Positions 43,650 through 51,990 of a DNA stretch of 64,000 nucleotides are shown here, one piece after another. The position numbers and the translations under genes are program-made. The stretch covers positions 1 to 64,000 of the forward strand of contig CAIKKY010000015.1 of assembly GCA_903828145.1 (NCBI GenBank), given 5' to 3'. The stretch is from an uncultured Hyphomicrobiales bacterium. GTDB taxonomy: Bacteria > Pseudomonadota > Alphaproteobacteria > Rhizobiales > Devosiaceae. How positions within the stretch are numbered: the stretch's first letter is position 1; every line of letters begins with the position of its first letter. Under the pieces are notes generated by a model. The model saw only the letters and a program-made list of their open reading frames with translations, searched no databases and was not told the origin of the DNA.

Positions 43650-44834
43650 ATGCGGATTAGTACGAGGGCGCTGATTGCAGGCGTTGCGTTGAGTTTCGGG
43701 CTTGGGTCTTCGGCGCTGGCGCTGGAGCCCCCGTTTATGGGGCTGGATGCCAAGGCGCTCGTTGCACAGTGCCTCGTTGCCGATAATTGTCTCGACGCTG
43801 TGCGGGCCTATGTGGCGCGGGCCAAGGCCCTGGCGCCCAGCGAACGCGACCGGGCCCTCGTGGGGCTGGTGCTGGCGTTTGGCCACGCGGTACAGAGCGC
43901 TCCGACCGAGACGAAGGCAGATGTCGCTGTGGCCCTGCGATTTGTCGCTGACAATGCGGCGTCCTGGGTCCTCACGCAGCGGATTTTCGCCATTGCGGCG
44001 GAGATTACCGGCTCGCTTGAGACGACCGGATCGATCGGTCTGAGCGCGGTGGCCGAGGCTTCGCCCCTGTCTGGGTCTGAGAGTGGACCGCTGCCGGCCC
44101 CGACCGACCGGTTGATTGCACCGGCAGGACCGACACTTTCCCAATGGGCGTCCCTCACGCTGCGGGGAGATACGCCGGTCCAAGAGGCCATAAGCGGACC
44201 GACATCGGGGCTCGACGGGGTTCTGACCGATCTGCCGAAGCGAGTGCCCGATGCCGTCCCGGTGGTGCCAGCGGCAGACCAGCTCGCGGCACTCCTTGCG
44301 GCGGCGTCGCAGTCGCAGGCCGAGCAGGCGCGACTATCCGGACCGGACGTCCGGATACTCATGATGGTTGTGCCGCTACCGCCTACCCCGGACAATGACA
44401 TGCCCCGGCCTGAGGCGCCGACGATCGTCGACGATGGGACCCTCGTGCCCGACATTTTGGGCGAGGTCACGGCGGCCAGTCCCATGGCCATCAGCCCGGC
44501 CTTTTTCGGTTTTGGCGATGTGTCTGTTTTCGACTACTGGTCCGCTGAACCGGCCGATTCAGAAGGCGGCCTGGGTGTCGATGACCTGCCTCAAGAACAA
44601 TCGCAGGTCGACGGCGCAAGCGCGGCCCCTGCTGAGCCTGATACCGAAACCGACGCGGACAGCGGAATGCCTGTTGATGAGGAGCCCGTTACGGCGGTTG
44701 GAGACCTTGGCGAGGCTACGACCGAGCCTCATGGCGACGCCGTTGAGCCGCCCGATGGCGGGAGCAGCGAGCAAGCAGACCCAGTGTCGCAGCCGGCCGA
44801 CAGCGCCGAGACGCAAACTACGCCCGACCTGTGA
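43650..44834 (+). CDS. Secreted acidic low-complexity protein with a new N-terminal domain
   Basis: ATG 43650 is preceded by AAGGG at 8 bases. The 394-aa product has a signal peptide (residues 1-25), then a domain of about 90 residues: LVAQCLVADNCLDAVRAYVARAKAL, then RDRALVGLVLAFGHAVQS. The same pattern makes up almost the whole 48538 protein. After that comes a long Pro/Ala/Asp/Glu-rich tail without predicted fold, ending in QTTPDL. The two cysteines of the domain (AQC, NCL) are shared with the paralogue. Function unknown. A strong terminator follows. Confidence 0.7.
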   Translation: MRISTRALIAGVALSFGLGSSALALEPPFMGLDAKALVAQCLVADNCLDAVRAYVARAKALAPSERDRALVGLVLAFGHAVQSAPTETKADVAVALRFVADNAASWVLTQRIFAIAAEITGSLETTGSIGLSAVAEASPLSGSESGPLPAPTDRLIAPAGPTLSQWASLTLRGDTPVQEAISGPTSGLDGVLTDLPKRVPDAVPVVPAADQLAALLAAASQSQAEQARLSGPDVRILMMVVPLPPTPDNDMPRPEAPTIVDDGTLVPDILGEVTAASPMAISPAFFGFGDVSVFDYWSAEPADSEGGLGVDDLPQEQSQVDGASAAPAEPDTETDADSGMPVDEEPVTAVGDLGEATTEPHGDAVEPPDGGSSEQADPVSQPADSAETQTTPDL

Positions 44835-44847
44835 GGTCAAACGACAG

Positions 44848-44876
44848 GCCCGGCGCTATTTTTGCGCCGGGTCTTT
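44848..44876. terminator. Hairpin terminator overlapping the SDR gene end
   Basis: CCCGGCGC-TATTTTT-GCGCCGGG followed by TCTTTC lies just after the 43650 gene. Its right arm is also the last codons of the convergent SDR gene, so it may serve both. Confidence 0.75.
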
Positions 44877-45629
44877 CGGCATCATCAGGCGGGTGAGCGC
44901 AAAAAACAGCGGGTAAGGCAGAAGCCGGATCAGCTTCATCACAAAGGTGATCCGCCGCGGGAAGGCCACTTCAAAGCGCTTGGAGCCGAAAAGGCCCGCC
45001 AGCATGCGATCGGCCGCGGCGTCGGTTTCAAGCAGAAGCGGCATGGGGAAATCATTGCGGGCGGTCAGTTCGGATTTGTAAAAACCCGGGTTGACCACGC
45101 GGACCGCGATGTTGCGCGGCGCGAGTTCGGTACGCATGGTCTGGGCAAGGCTGATGAGCGCGGCCTTCGACGCATTGTACGCGGCGGCACGCGGCAGGCC
45201 AAAATAGCCGACCAGCGAGGCAATGATGGCGATTTCACCACCCGCGGGCTGGCTTTCCATCTGCTTCACCAGCGGGTTGAGCACACGCACCAGCCCGAGC
45301 AGGTTGGTATTGATCACGGTCTCAAACGCAGAAAACTCATAATCGCCGATATCCATGGGCGACCAGGCACCCGCGCCATAGATGAACAGGTCGATGGCGC
45401 CCTGATCGAGCACGATCTGCCGCAGCACCCGCTGGATTGCTACCGTGTCGGTGACATCGAGCGGATAAGGCTGGATGCGCGGATTGGCCGAAGCCACCGC
45501 CTCCAGCATCTCCCGACGGCGACCCGATATTGCTACATGCCAGCCGGCCTGCGCCAGCTTGCGCGCAGCGGCCGCGCCAATGCCCGAGCCGCCGCCAATA
45601 ATCCACGCGGTGCGGCGCGGGGTCGTCAT
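44856..45629 (-). CDS. Short-chain dehydrogenase/reductase in the rpoE-chrR operon
   Basis: The protein has 257 residues. NAD(P)-binding GGGSGIGAAAARKLAQ, GAGAWSP, the catalytic YNASKAAL (Tyr-Lys) and Ser in IASLVGYFG are all present, so it should be active. The start overlaps the chrR stop by 4 bases, making it the third gene of rpoE-chrR-SDR. An SDR is part of the sigma-E regulon in several alphaproteobacteria with the FAD/DUF1365/CFA genes. The substrate is unknown. Confidence 0.9.
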   Translation of the reverse strand: MTTPRRTAWIIGGGSGIGAAAARKLAQAGWHVAISGRRREMLEAVASANPRIQPYPLDVTDTVAIQRVLRQIVLDQGAIDLFIYGAGAWSPMDIGDYEFSAFETVINTNLLGLVRVLNPLVKQMESQPAGGEIAIIASLVGYFGLPRAAAYNASKAALISLAQTMRTELAPRNIAVRVVNPGFYKSELTARNDFPMPLLLETDAAADRMLAGLFGSKRFEVAFPRRITFVMKLIRLLPYPLFFALTRLMMPKDPAQK

Positions 45630-46285
45630 AAGCCGAAGAACGGCTGGAGCGCGCGGATTACCCGGTTGCGGAAGCTCAGTCTGGCATCAACGGCCACAAG
45701 GCAGATGCAATCCTGCCCGGCTTCGGCAATCGGCTGGTGCTCGACGTCTTCGTCATGGTCGGCAATATCGCCAACCCCAAATCGGCCAAAGCGATCCTGA
45801 TAGGCGCCCTGAAGGATGAGGGTGAGTTCCTGCCCGCCGTGGCTGTGCTCAGGCACGGGACGGCCCCCGGCAACGCGCAGCAGCATGAGGCGGCCATCGA
45901 CGCCGGGGCTGACCGGCAGATCAGCGACCGAGACGCCGGGGCCGGACCAGCGCCAGCGCACCGACTCGAGGCCGCCAGCAAGGCGGGATGCCAGCGGCGC
46001 GGGCAGGCGGCTATCGGCCGCCGCCTTTGACCGTGAGGTCTCGCGGGTCAATTCAATCGAATCATCGGCCCGCGCCAACAGCCGGTCGAGCGCGCCGGGG
46101 CTCATGGCGGCCTCGCCGGCCGAGGCCAGCACGGCGCCCCCAATGGTGTCGATGCGCTTTTTCTGCTCACGGCAGGCTTCGCACATCGCCACATGGGTGG
46201 CGACCACAACGGCATAGGGCTCCTCCAGCGTTCCTGCTGAGAACGCCATGAGGGTCGAGATGTCGGGGTGGAAGGCGATGGTCAA
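45626..46285 (-). CDS. chrR: ChrR-type zinc anti-sigma factor
   Basis: The protein has 219 residues. The N-terminal zinc anti-sigma domain has His6 and the H31-x3-C35-x2-C38 motif (HVAMCEAC). The C-terminal half is a cupin (VPEHSHGGQELTLILQGAYQDRF, GDIADHDEDVEHQP) with the His/Glu metal set described for ChrR. In Rhodobacter, ChrR holds sigma-E inactive until singlet oxygen or certain peroxides trigger its breakdown through the cupin domain. The gene overlaps rpoE upstream and the SDR downstream, 4 bases each. Confidence 0.93.
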   Translation of the reverse strand: MTIAFHPDISTLMAFSAGTLEEPYAVVVATHVAMCEACREQKKRIDTIGGAVLASAGEAAMSPGALDRLLARADDSIELTRETSRSKAAADSRLPAPLASRLAGGLESVRWRWSGPGVSVADLPVSPGVDGRLMLLRVAGGRPVPEHSHGGQELTLILQGAYQDRFGRFGVGDIADHDEDVEHQPIAEAGQDCICLVAVDARLSFRNRVIRALQPFFGL

Positions 46286-46878
46286 TGCAGATCCTCCAAC
46301 AGAGGGCGGAGCCGCTCGTAAGCGAGACGGAGCCGGGACTTCACGGTACCGAGCGGAATACCAATCCGTTCGGCAATTTCTGAGTGGGCGAGGTCTTGAA
46401 CAAAGCTCAATTCCACGACTTTACGCTGGTCCACTGGCAGATGTTCGATGGCCTTGGCGACCCGGGCGATGATCTGGGACTGCTCCACAGTATCGCTGCC
46501 GAGCGGCGCATCGGACGCCAGTTCAACGTCGTCGAGGTCAACCCAGGGTTTGCTGGAGTGACGCCGGACCAGATCGATGCGCAGATTGCGCGCGATGGTA
46601 AAAATCCAGGTGCTGGCCGCGCCTTTTTCCGGGGAATAAAGGTGCGCCTTGCGCCAGACGGTGAGGAGCGCTTCCTGGGTCAGATCTTCGGCCTGGGCCT
46701 GATCAGCACCCAGGCGCAACATCATGGATTTGATACGCGGCGCGAAAAGCTGGAACAGGCGGGTCAACGCTTCCCGGTCGCGGGCCTCGGCCACACGACG
46801 GATCAGCTCGATCGGCTCAATGCTGACTGCCGTGCGATCCGGGTTGCCTTCAAATTCTTCCATAGTGACCGCGTACAT
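46282..46878 (-). CDS. rpoE: ECF sigma factor, RpoE of the ChrR-controlled group
   Basis: The protein has 198 residues. Region 2 (residues 40-105: LTRLFQLFAPRIKSMMLRLG, AEDLTQEALLTVWRK, STWIFTIARNLRIDLVRR) and region 4 (140-195: EQSQIIARVAKAIEHLPVDQRKVVELSF, GIPLGTVKSRLRLAYERLR) are complete. With chrR directly downstream it belongs to the ECF11-like group answering singlet oxygen. ATG at 46863 is an alternative start. The upstream TGATCC promoter indicates autoregulation. Confidence 0.94.
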   Translation of the reverse strand: MYAVTMEEFEGNPDRTAVSIEPIELIRRVAEARDREALTRLFQLFAPRIKSMMLRLGADQAQAEDLTQEALLTVWRKAHLYSPEKGAASTWIFTIARNLRIDLVRRHSSKPWVDLDDVELASDAPLGSDTVEQSQIIARVAKAIEHLPVDQRKVVELSFVQDLAHSEIAERIGIPLGTVKSRLRLAYERLRPLLEDLH

Positions 46879-46906
46879 CTGCGGGCGCGCTCCAGACCGA
46901 TTGGGC

Positions 46907-46936
46907 TTTTAACGCCCGGGTGCGCCCCTTGGATCA
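46907..46936 (-). promoter_or_regulatory. Candidate autoregulatory RpoE promoter
   Basis: Reading the minus strand: TGATCC (46936-46931), 18 bases, TTAAAA (46912-46907), ending 29 bases before the rpoE ATG. It has the same -35 and spacing as the element before the FAD oxidase gene at 39039. Confidence 0.55.
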
Positions 46937-47133
46937 GGTATTCGGTCCTCGACGGCCAATTTTGTGCCCCGGTGCGGCCAAGGTCAAGGCGATCACGGTG
47001 CATCTCGGTCGCTTATAGAGCCGTCGTTACGCGATTGGATAAAATTGCACACAAATTGCAGCGTCCGTCCTAAAGGGGAGGCAAGGGGCAGGGGGCATGG
47101 TGGCGGGAACAGATTTCCTTCAGGTCTTTCCCG

Positions 47134-47697
47134 ATGCCCATTCTGCTCCGCATTTCGCCGCTCACGGCCCGTGCCGCGTCCCGCTTCAGTGCGGCGCTCA
47201 TCGCGGTGTTTGCGCTGTCGCTCTCGTTTGTGCTGACGACGGCCCCGGCCCGGGCGGAGGGCGGCGTTGCGCCTTTGGGCTATCAGTTGTTCTGCCTCAC
47301 CATGCCGGCTGAATGCCAGCCGGGCGGGCGCGATCATATGAGCCTCGATGACGCGAAGATTGCGCTGCTGAAGGCCGTGAATGCCCGGGTGAATGCATCG
47401 ATCCGCCCAAAGCATGACGGCGAGGTTGACGTGTGGAGCGTCAATGTGTCCGTCGGGGATTGCGAGGACTATGTGTTGACCAAGCGCCATGTGCTGATTG
47501 CGGCGGGCCTGCCGCCGAGCGCGCTGCGCATTGGCTATGTGAAGACCCGCAGCGGCGAGGGCCATGCGATCCTGATCATCAAGGCCGACGGCCGCGATCT
47601 GGTGCTCGATAATCTGGTGAGCGCGGTACGCCCCTTGAGCCAGACCGGCTATCGCCTGATTTCAGCCTCGGGGGCCAACCCCCTGCGCTGGAGCTGA
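47134..47697 (+). CDS. Second transglutaminase-like cysteine peptidase (BTLCP)
   Basis: The protein has 187 residues with a signal peptide to about residue 41 (APARA). The catalytic triad is Cys110 in VGDCEDYVLTKR, His144 in GEGHAILII and Asp159 in LVLDN. It is paralogous to the 24460 protein and to LapG. CLTMPAECQPGG near the N-terminus is the Cys-containing strand common to this rhizobial branch. It lies at the edge of the exopolysaccharide locus, so a role in remodelling surface proteins is plausible but unproven. Confidence 0.92.
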   Translation: MPILLRISPLTARAASRFSAALIAVFALSLSFVLTTAPARAEGGVAPLGYQLFCLTMPAECQPGGRDHMSLDDAKIALLKAVNARVNASIRPKHDGEVDVWSVNVSVGDCEDYVLTKRHVLIAAGLPPSALRIGYVKTRSGEGHAILIIKADGRDLVLDNLVSAVRPLSQTGYRLISASGANPLRWS

Positions 47698-47701
47698 AGA
47701 A

Positions 47702-48280
47702 CTAGAGCCAGGTGGCCGGTTTTTCGGTGCCCAGGATGGCGGCGAGCAGGCTTTCATAGCGATCGAACGGATTGCCGGTGTCCGGCGCCATGCCGCCAGT
47801 CAATGTCCACAGGGATTCGGCGCGCCGAAATACCGGGCTCAGGTCGTCCCCGGTGACAATTCCTGCCATGAGCTGGTCGCGCAGGGCCGCGAGGTCGGCC
47901 AAAGTATTGGCAGCAGCATCCGCCTCGTTCTCGCCCGGAGGGAACACCGCGCCGCCCGCGCGGATCGTGTAGGCGATTGAGGTCAGGAAATAGCACCCCT
48001 CGGCCAGCAGGTCGCGATCGATCATGGCGGCGTCAGCAACCAGCACATCGGGGTCTGACCACCCGGAAATCCGGCGCTTCAGCCCTGCCATCACTGCATT
48101 TGCCGGAAGGATATCGAACCGCACGCGCGTGAGCGTGAGGAGGATCAGACGCGAGGCCGTGCGTGTTGCGAGCGATTGCACAGGGGCTGTGACAGGGGCC
48201 GATGCGCCCAGATCGGCAGCGGTGACGGGCAGGGACGGTGCCGCGAGACTCAAGGCGCAAAGCATAAGGAGGGTACGCAT
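47702..48280 (-). CDS. Secreted protein of unknown function
   Basis: ATG 48280 (MRTLLMLCALSLAAPSLPVTAADLG) starts a signal peptide; the longer ORF begins with TTG seven codons earlier. The 192-aa product is largely helical: LILLTLTRVRFDILPANAVMAGLKRR and NTLADLAALRDQLMAGIVTGDDLS. One cysteine (EGCYFL). No family recognised. It converges on the BTLCP gene with a 4-base gap and is divergent from the 48538 gene. Confidence 0.65.
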   Translation of the reverse strand: MRTLLMLCALSLAAPSLPVTAADLGASAPVTAPVQSLATRTASRLILLTLTRVRFDILPANAVMAGLKRRISGWSDPDVLVADAAMIDRDLLAEGCYFLTSIAYTIRAGGAVFPPGENEADAAANTLADLAALRDQLMAGIVTGDDLSPVFRRAESLWTLTGGMAPDTGNPFDRYESLLAAILGTEKPATWL

Positions 48281-48537
48281 GGTGAACGGCCCGTTAAACA
48301 ACAGTGAACTGGCTCCAAATAACGAATGCTACGGCCCATAGCTTACTGAATAATGTGTTATGGTTACCGCGTATGATTTAGATTAAATTTGAAACATCAG
48401 GAAATTTTCTTTGAACAACGGGGCGTTGCCGCGCTTGAATGGTCGCTGAGAGGATAGTGGGTCGACGCTTCAAGGTGTTGACAGAATACCGAAAAACCCT
48501 CATGTGTGGCGGACGTTGGAATTAGGAGACGCAGCAC

Positions 48538-48960
48538 ATGCGCAAGTTCTTGTCTGTCAGTTTGCTTGCGGCGGCGGTTTCGCTGTCGGGCAGCAATGCC
48601 TTCGCCGTTGTTGAGACTCCGGTGGATGTCGCCGGGATCGTGGCACAATGCGAGACGGCGGCCGCCTCGACCGGTCAGTGCCTAGCAGTGGTGCGCGCTT
48701 ATCTCGCGCAGTTGAAGGCCTTGCCGGCTGCGTCGCGCGATCAGGCCATTACCAATCTGGTCCTCGCGCTCGCTCCTTTGGGTCAGAGCAGGGCGGCCAA
48801 TGCGGCCTTCCGCAGGGAACTGGCTCAGGCTGTCCGTGAGGTTGCAAAGTTGGCCTCCACACCACAGCAGGTGGCCAGCCTTCAGAACATTGCCGGCGGT
48901 ATTGAACGCGGCAGTGTGCAGACCGCTGCGGTGCCGGAGACGCTGGGCAGCGATCGCTAA
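48538..48960 (+). CDS. Small secreted protein with the domain shared with the 43650 protein
   Basis: ATG 48538 is preceded by AGGAG. The 140-aa product has a signal peptide (MRKFLSVSLLAAAVSLSGSNAFA). A helical domain of about 100 residues follows: IVAQCETAAASTGQCLAVVRAYLAQLKAL, RDQAITNLVLALAPLGQSR, then VREVAKLASTP and IAGGIERGSVQTAAV. Residues 30-130 align with residues 30-125 of the 43650 protein, including the two cysteines. Downstream lie exopolysaccharide genes, with which it may be transcribed (71-base gap). Function unknown. Confidence 0.7.
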   Translation: MRKFLSVSLLAAAVSLSGSNAFAVVETPVDVAGIVAQCETAAASTGQCLAVVRAYLAQLKALPAASRDQAITNLVLALAPLGQSRAANAAFRRELAQAVREVAKLASTPQQVASLQNIAGGIERGSVQTAAVPETLGSDR

Positions 48961-49031
48961 ACAACTCCGCCCGCGCAGGGGACGCGCGGGCCGAGCCGGT
49001 CTTGGCGGACAGATCCCGGTGGAGTTTACCT

Positions 49032-49706
49032 TTGCGGCCTTGGGCGGCAATCACGGCGCTTGTGCTGTTTTCGGCGTGCCTCATGATTGTGGCGGCGGTC
49101 GAATTCGGCCGTGAGCTGACGCCAGCGTTGATTGCATCGACCCCGCCAACAGCCCGGTTTGCCGCCATGGTGGGCGGCGACACCGGCCCGGCGCATTCTT
49201 ACAGCTCAAAAGAGCAGTTTTTCCGCGATTGTCTCGACATCAGCCGCTCGATTGTAGGCCAGGCGCAGCCGACCAGCCGTCGCGAGGCTTTTGATGCGCG
49301 CTGTGGCCGCGCGGCGACCGAGAGCGTTGGTGCCATGCCGCTCTATGCGCGGGGCTGGCTGGTGCTCGCGGCGCTGGCCAAGGCGGCTGGCAATGAGGCG
49401 GGCTTTGCCGACGATCTCATTCGCGCCTTTCGTGCGGCCCCCCATGCGCACTATCTGGCCCAGACCCGCGTTGCCCTTGTGGGCGCCGATTACGGCCAAA
49501 GTCGCGAAGACGTTCAGGCGCTCTATCGCAGCGACATCGTTACCCTGCTCTCCGGCATGGCGGGGCGCGATCTCGTCGCGGCGCGCTTCATCGACTTCCC
49601 CAACGAGCGACCGGCGATTCGCGCGGCGCTTGACGGCGCGACGGCCAATGAACAGGCCGGGTTCCTTGCGGCGCTAAAAGCGCGCGGTGTTGAGGGGTCG
49701 CCATGA
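49032..49706 (+). CDS. Membrane-anchored periplasmic protein of the exopolysaccharide locus
   Basis: I prefer TTG 49032 with GGAG 7 bases upstream over TTG 49002. The 224-aa product has one N-terminal helix (AAITALVLFSACLMIVAAV) and a periplasmic helical domain with two cysteines (FFRDCLDISRS, FDARCGRAA). The C-terminal part (YARGWLVLAALAKAAGNEAGFADDLIRAF) looks like helical repeats. The stop overlaps the start of the polymerase/ligase gene. I know no family name; the position suggests a partner of the polymerase or of the co-polymerase. Confidence 0.7.
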   Translation: MRPWAAITALVLFSACLMIVAAVEFGRELTPALIASTPPTARFAAMVGGDTGPAHSYSSKEQFFRDCLDISRSIVGQAQPTSRREAFDARCGRAATESVGAMPLYARGWLVLAALAKAAGNEAGFADDLIRAFRAAPHAHYLAQTRVALVGADYGQSREDVQALYRSDIVTLLSGMAGRDLVAARFIDFPNERPAIRAALDGATANEQAGFLAALKARGVEGSP

Positions 49707-51145
49707 GTGATGATCCGGACAGCCTTGAGGTGCCGCAACTGGACGGGCTGGCCCGCCCGGTCCGGTCGCCCTTGATGCTGACTGGCGGCGCCTCCGACCG
49801 ACGGGGCAGCGGGGCGCAGGCGCTCAACGAGATTGCCGCCGTGCTTCTGGCGCTTGTCACCCTCGTTTCAGCCGTACCGCTCGGCAGCGGACGGCCGCTG
49901 TGGGTTATGGGGTTTGCCACGCTCATCAGCGCGGTGGGCACGCTTTATGGCGTGGGGCTTCTCATGGTCGGCGGCAAACTCAGGCGGGCCGTGGCCCCGC
50001 TCCTTCCCGAGGCGCTGATCTGGTGCGTGTTCACGGCGGCGCTCGGGGCGCAGCTCATGCCGCTCGTTCCGCTTTGGCCGGGTCTTGCGGCGACGCTCGG
50101 TGGGGAAGCCCTGCTGCAGAGCCAGCTCAGTCTCGACCCCGGGGAGACCGGCCAGATGCTGATTGCCATGCTGGCCATCGCGCTGCTGTTTTACCTGACA
50201 GCGCAGGTGGCCGCGAACCGGGCCCGGGCCCGGCTGCTGATGCGGCTGATCTTCGCGGGTCTTGTGGCCTATGCGGCCTATGGGCTTTTGGCCCTCACGC
50301 AGTTTGGCGATACGCTGCTCGGCTTCAAAAAAACCACCTATCTCGGCTTTGCCACGGGCACCTTTGTCAACCGGAACAGCTTTGCAACCTTCCTTGCGAT
50401 GGGCCTGGCCCTTGGTGCGGCTATTGGTGTCGATACGCTGTTGCGCCCCACGCGCGATGGGTGGGTGGGGCGCGCGCTGCGGGTGGGGATCGTGGTGGCG
50501 TGTGAGGCGCTGCTGCTGATTACGCTGCTTGCGACTGGCAGCCGCATGGGGGCGACCGCCGCCGTGACCGGCCTCATTGTTGTGCTGGTGCCGGGGATTG
50601 CCGCGCTCAGGCCGCGCCTGGGACAAATTGCGCTCATCCTGGTGGGCCTGGTTCTGGCCGCGCTGCTGGTGCTGGCGCTGTTCGGCGAGAGCCTGCTCAG
50701 CCGGGCCATTGTGCAGAGCCTCACCGAAGATGCGCGGGTGGAGCTGCACCGCGGCGTCTGGGCCGCGATCTGGCAGCGGCCGTGGTTTGGCTATGGCGGG
50801 GGCAGTTTCGCCTCGGTGTTTCCGGCGTTTTCGCCTGCCGACCTGGCCGGGGACCTGATTTTTGACCGCAGCCATTCGACCTATCTGGCCCTGTGGTTCG
50901 AGATGGGGCTCGTGGTGGGCAGTCTGCCGATGCTGATGGTGCTGATTATGGCCGGGCGACTTGTGCGGCGCGTGCTCGATGGATCGGAACGGATGACGGC
51001 GCTCGGCGCACTCGGCGTGATTGGTGTCGTGGCCGTGCATTCGCTCATGGATTTCAGCCTTGAAATCTATGCCAATGCGCTGCTCTTCACCTTCATCCTC
51101 GCGCTGGGGGTTGCCGGGACGCGCGCGACAAAGAGGTCGGCATGA
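49703..51145 (+). CDS. O-antigen ligase/Wzy-like polymerase
   Basis: The protein has 480 residues and about 11 membrane helices. The large periplasmic loop of the Wzy_C family is present with RVELHRGVWAAIWQRPWFGYGGGSF and the following RSHSTYLALWFEMG. Such proteins join oligosaccharide repeat units or attach glycans to acceptors at the periplasmic face. Overlaps of 4 bases on both sides tie it to the 49032 and 51142 genes. Whether it polymerises or ligates cannot be told from sequence. Confidence 0.85.
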   Translation: MSDDPDSLEVPQLDGLARPVRSPLMLTGGASDRRGSGAQALNEIAAVLLALVTLVSAVPLGSGRPLWVMGFATLISAVGTLYGVGLLMVGGKLRRAVAPLLPEALIWCVFTAALGAQLMPLVPLWPGLAATLGGEALLQSQLSLDPGETGQMLIAMLAIALLFYLTAQVAANRARARLLMRLIFAGLVAYAAYGLLALTQFGDTLLGFKKTTYLGFATGTFVNRNSFATFLAMGLALGAAIGVDTLLRPTRDGWVGRALRVGIVVACEALLLITLLATGSRMGATAAVTGLIVVLVPGIAALRPRLGQIALILVGLVLAALLVLALFGESLLSRAIVQSLTEDARVELHRGVWAAIWQRPWFGYGGGSFASVFPAFSPADLAGDLIFDRSHSTYLALWFEMGLVVGSLPMLMVLIMAGRLVRRVLDGSERMTALGALGVIGVVAVHSLMDFSLEIYANALLFTFILALGVAGTRATKRSA

Positions 51146-51975
51146 TCTGGTCTGCGCTGCTTCGCCGCCTGACCGGTCGCCAGCCGCCGACTTCGGGGCT
51201 GGTCCGCCGCCGGATTGACCCCACGGGCCCGTTCTATGCCGTGGGCGATGTTCATGGCCATCTCGACGCGCTCCTCGCTCTTGAGGCGCTGATCGTCGCT
51301 GATGCGAGGGAGCAGGGGGGGCAGCCAACCCTTGTCTATCTCGGCGACCTGATCGACCGCGGGCCGCAGAGCGCCGGGGTGCTGGATTGCCTGATGGCCA
51401 GGGACGAGTCTGTGACGCGGCTGGCGCTTGGCGGCAACCATGAAGCGCTGATGCTCGAGTTTCTCGCGCGCCCCAGGCGTGAGCATGAATGGCTTGAATT
51501 CGGCGGACGCGAGACCCTGCTCTCATACGGCATCAGCGACGACGACCTGCGGCGGGCTGAGGCCGTGCCGCGCCGGCTTGAGCAGATCGTCCGGGCCCAT
51601 GTGCCCGACGAGCATGTGCGTTTTCTCGCCGGACTGCCGCATCTGATCGAGGCGCCCGGGCATCTTCTCGTGCATGCGGGGTTGAGGCCCGGTGTGGGGC
51701 TCGAGCAGCAGAGCGCAGGGGACCTCCTCTGGTATCGCGATGATTTCGAGGCCGATTATGCCGGGCTCGGCGCGCGCGTGGTGCATGGGCATACCCCGGG
51801 CCCGGCGGTGCGGATGAAGCCGTTCCGCCTCAATCTCGATACCGGCGCTTACCGGGGCGGACCGCTGAGCGCGGCCCGGCTGAGCGCCCATGCTGATCCC
51901 TTCATTCTCGCGGTGGCTCAAGGCTCCCGCGGTGGTGCCTGGACCCCCTGGTCCGGCCCGACATCGACATCCTGA
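51142..51975 (+). CDS. PPP-type metallophosphoesterase
   Basis: The protein has 277 residues. Calcineurin-like motifs are complete: AVGDVHGHLDAL, VYLGDLIDRGPQS, LGGNHE and VVHGHTPGP. It resembles bacterial serine/threonine phosphatases and ApaH-like enzymes. It is cytoplasmic, translationally coupled to the polymerase gene, and 15 bases upstream of the tyrosine kinase gene. In many capsule systems a low-molecular-weight tyrosine phosphatase (Wzb) or a PHP phosphatase occupies this place, so this enzyme may be the functional counterpart (inference). Confidence 0.9.
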   Translation: MIWSALLRRLTGRQPPTSGLVRRRIDPTGPFYAVGDVHGHLDALLALEALIVADAREQGGQPTLVYLGDLIDRGPQSAGVLDCLMARDESVTRLALGGNHEALMLEFLARPRREHEWLEFGGRETLLSYGISDDDLRRAEAVPRRLEQIVRAHVPDEHVRFLAGLPHLIEAPGHLLVHAGLRPGVGLEQQSAGDLLWYRDDFEADYAGLGARVVHGHTPGPAVRMKPFRLNLDTGAYRGGPLSAARLSAHADPFILAVAQGSRGGAWTPWSGPTSTS

Positions 51976-51990
51976 ACAGGCGGAACTGAC

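Noticed and set aside
49868-51526. 552-aa minus ORF over the polymerase gene
   Set aside because: Antisense shadow with extreme Arg/Gln/His composition and no domain.
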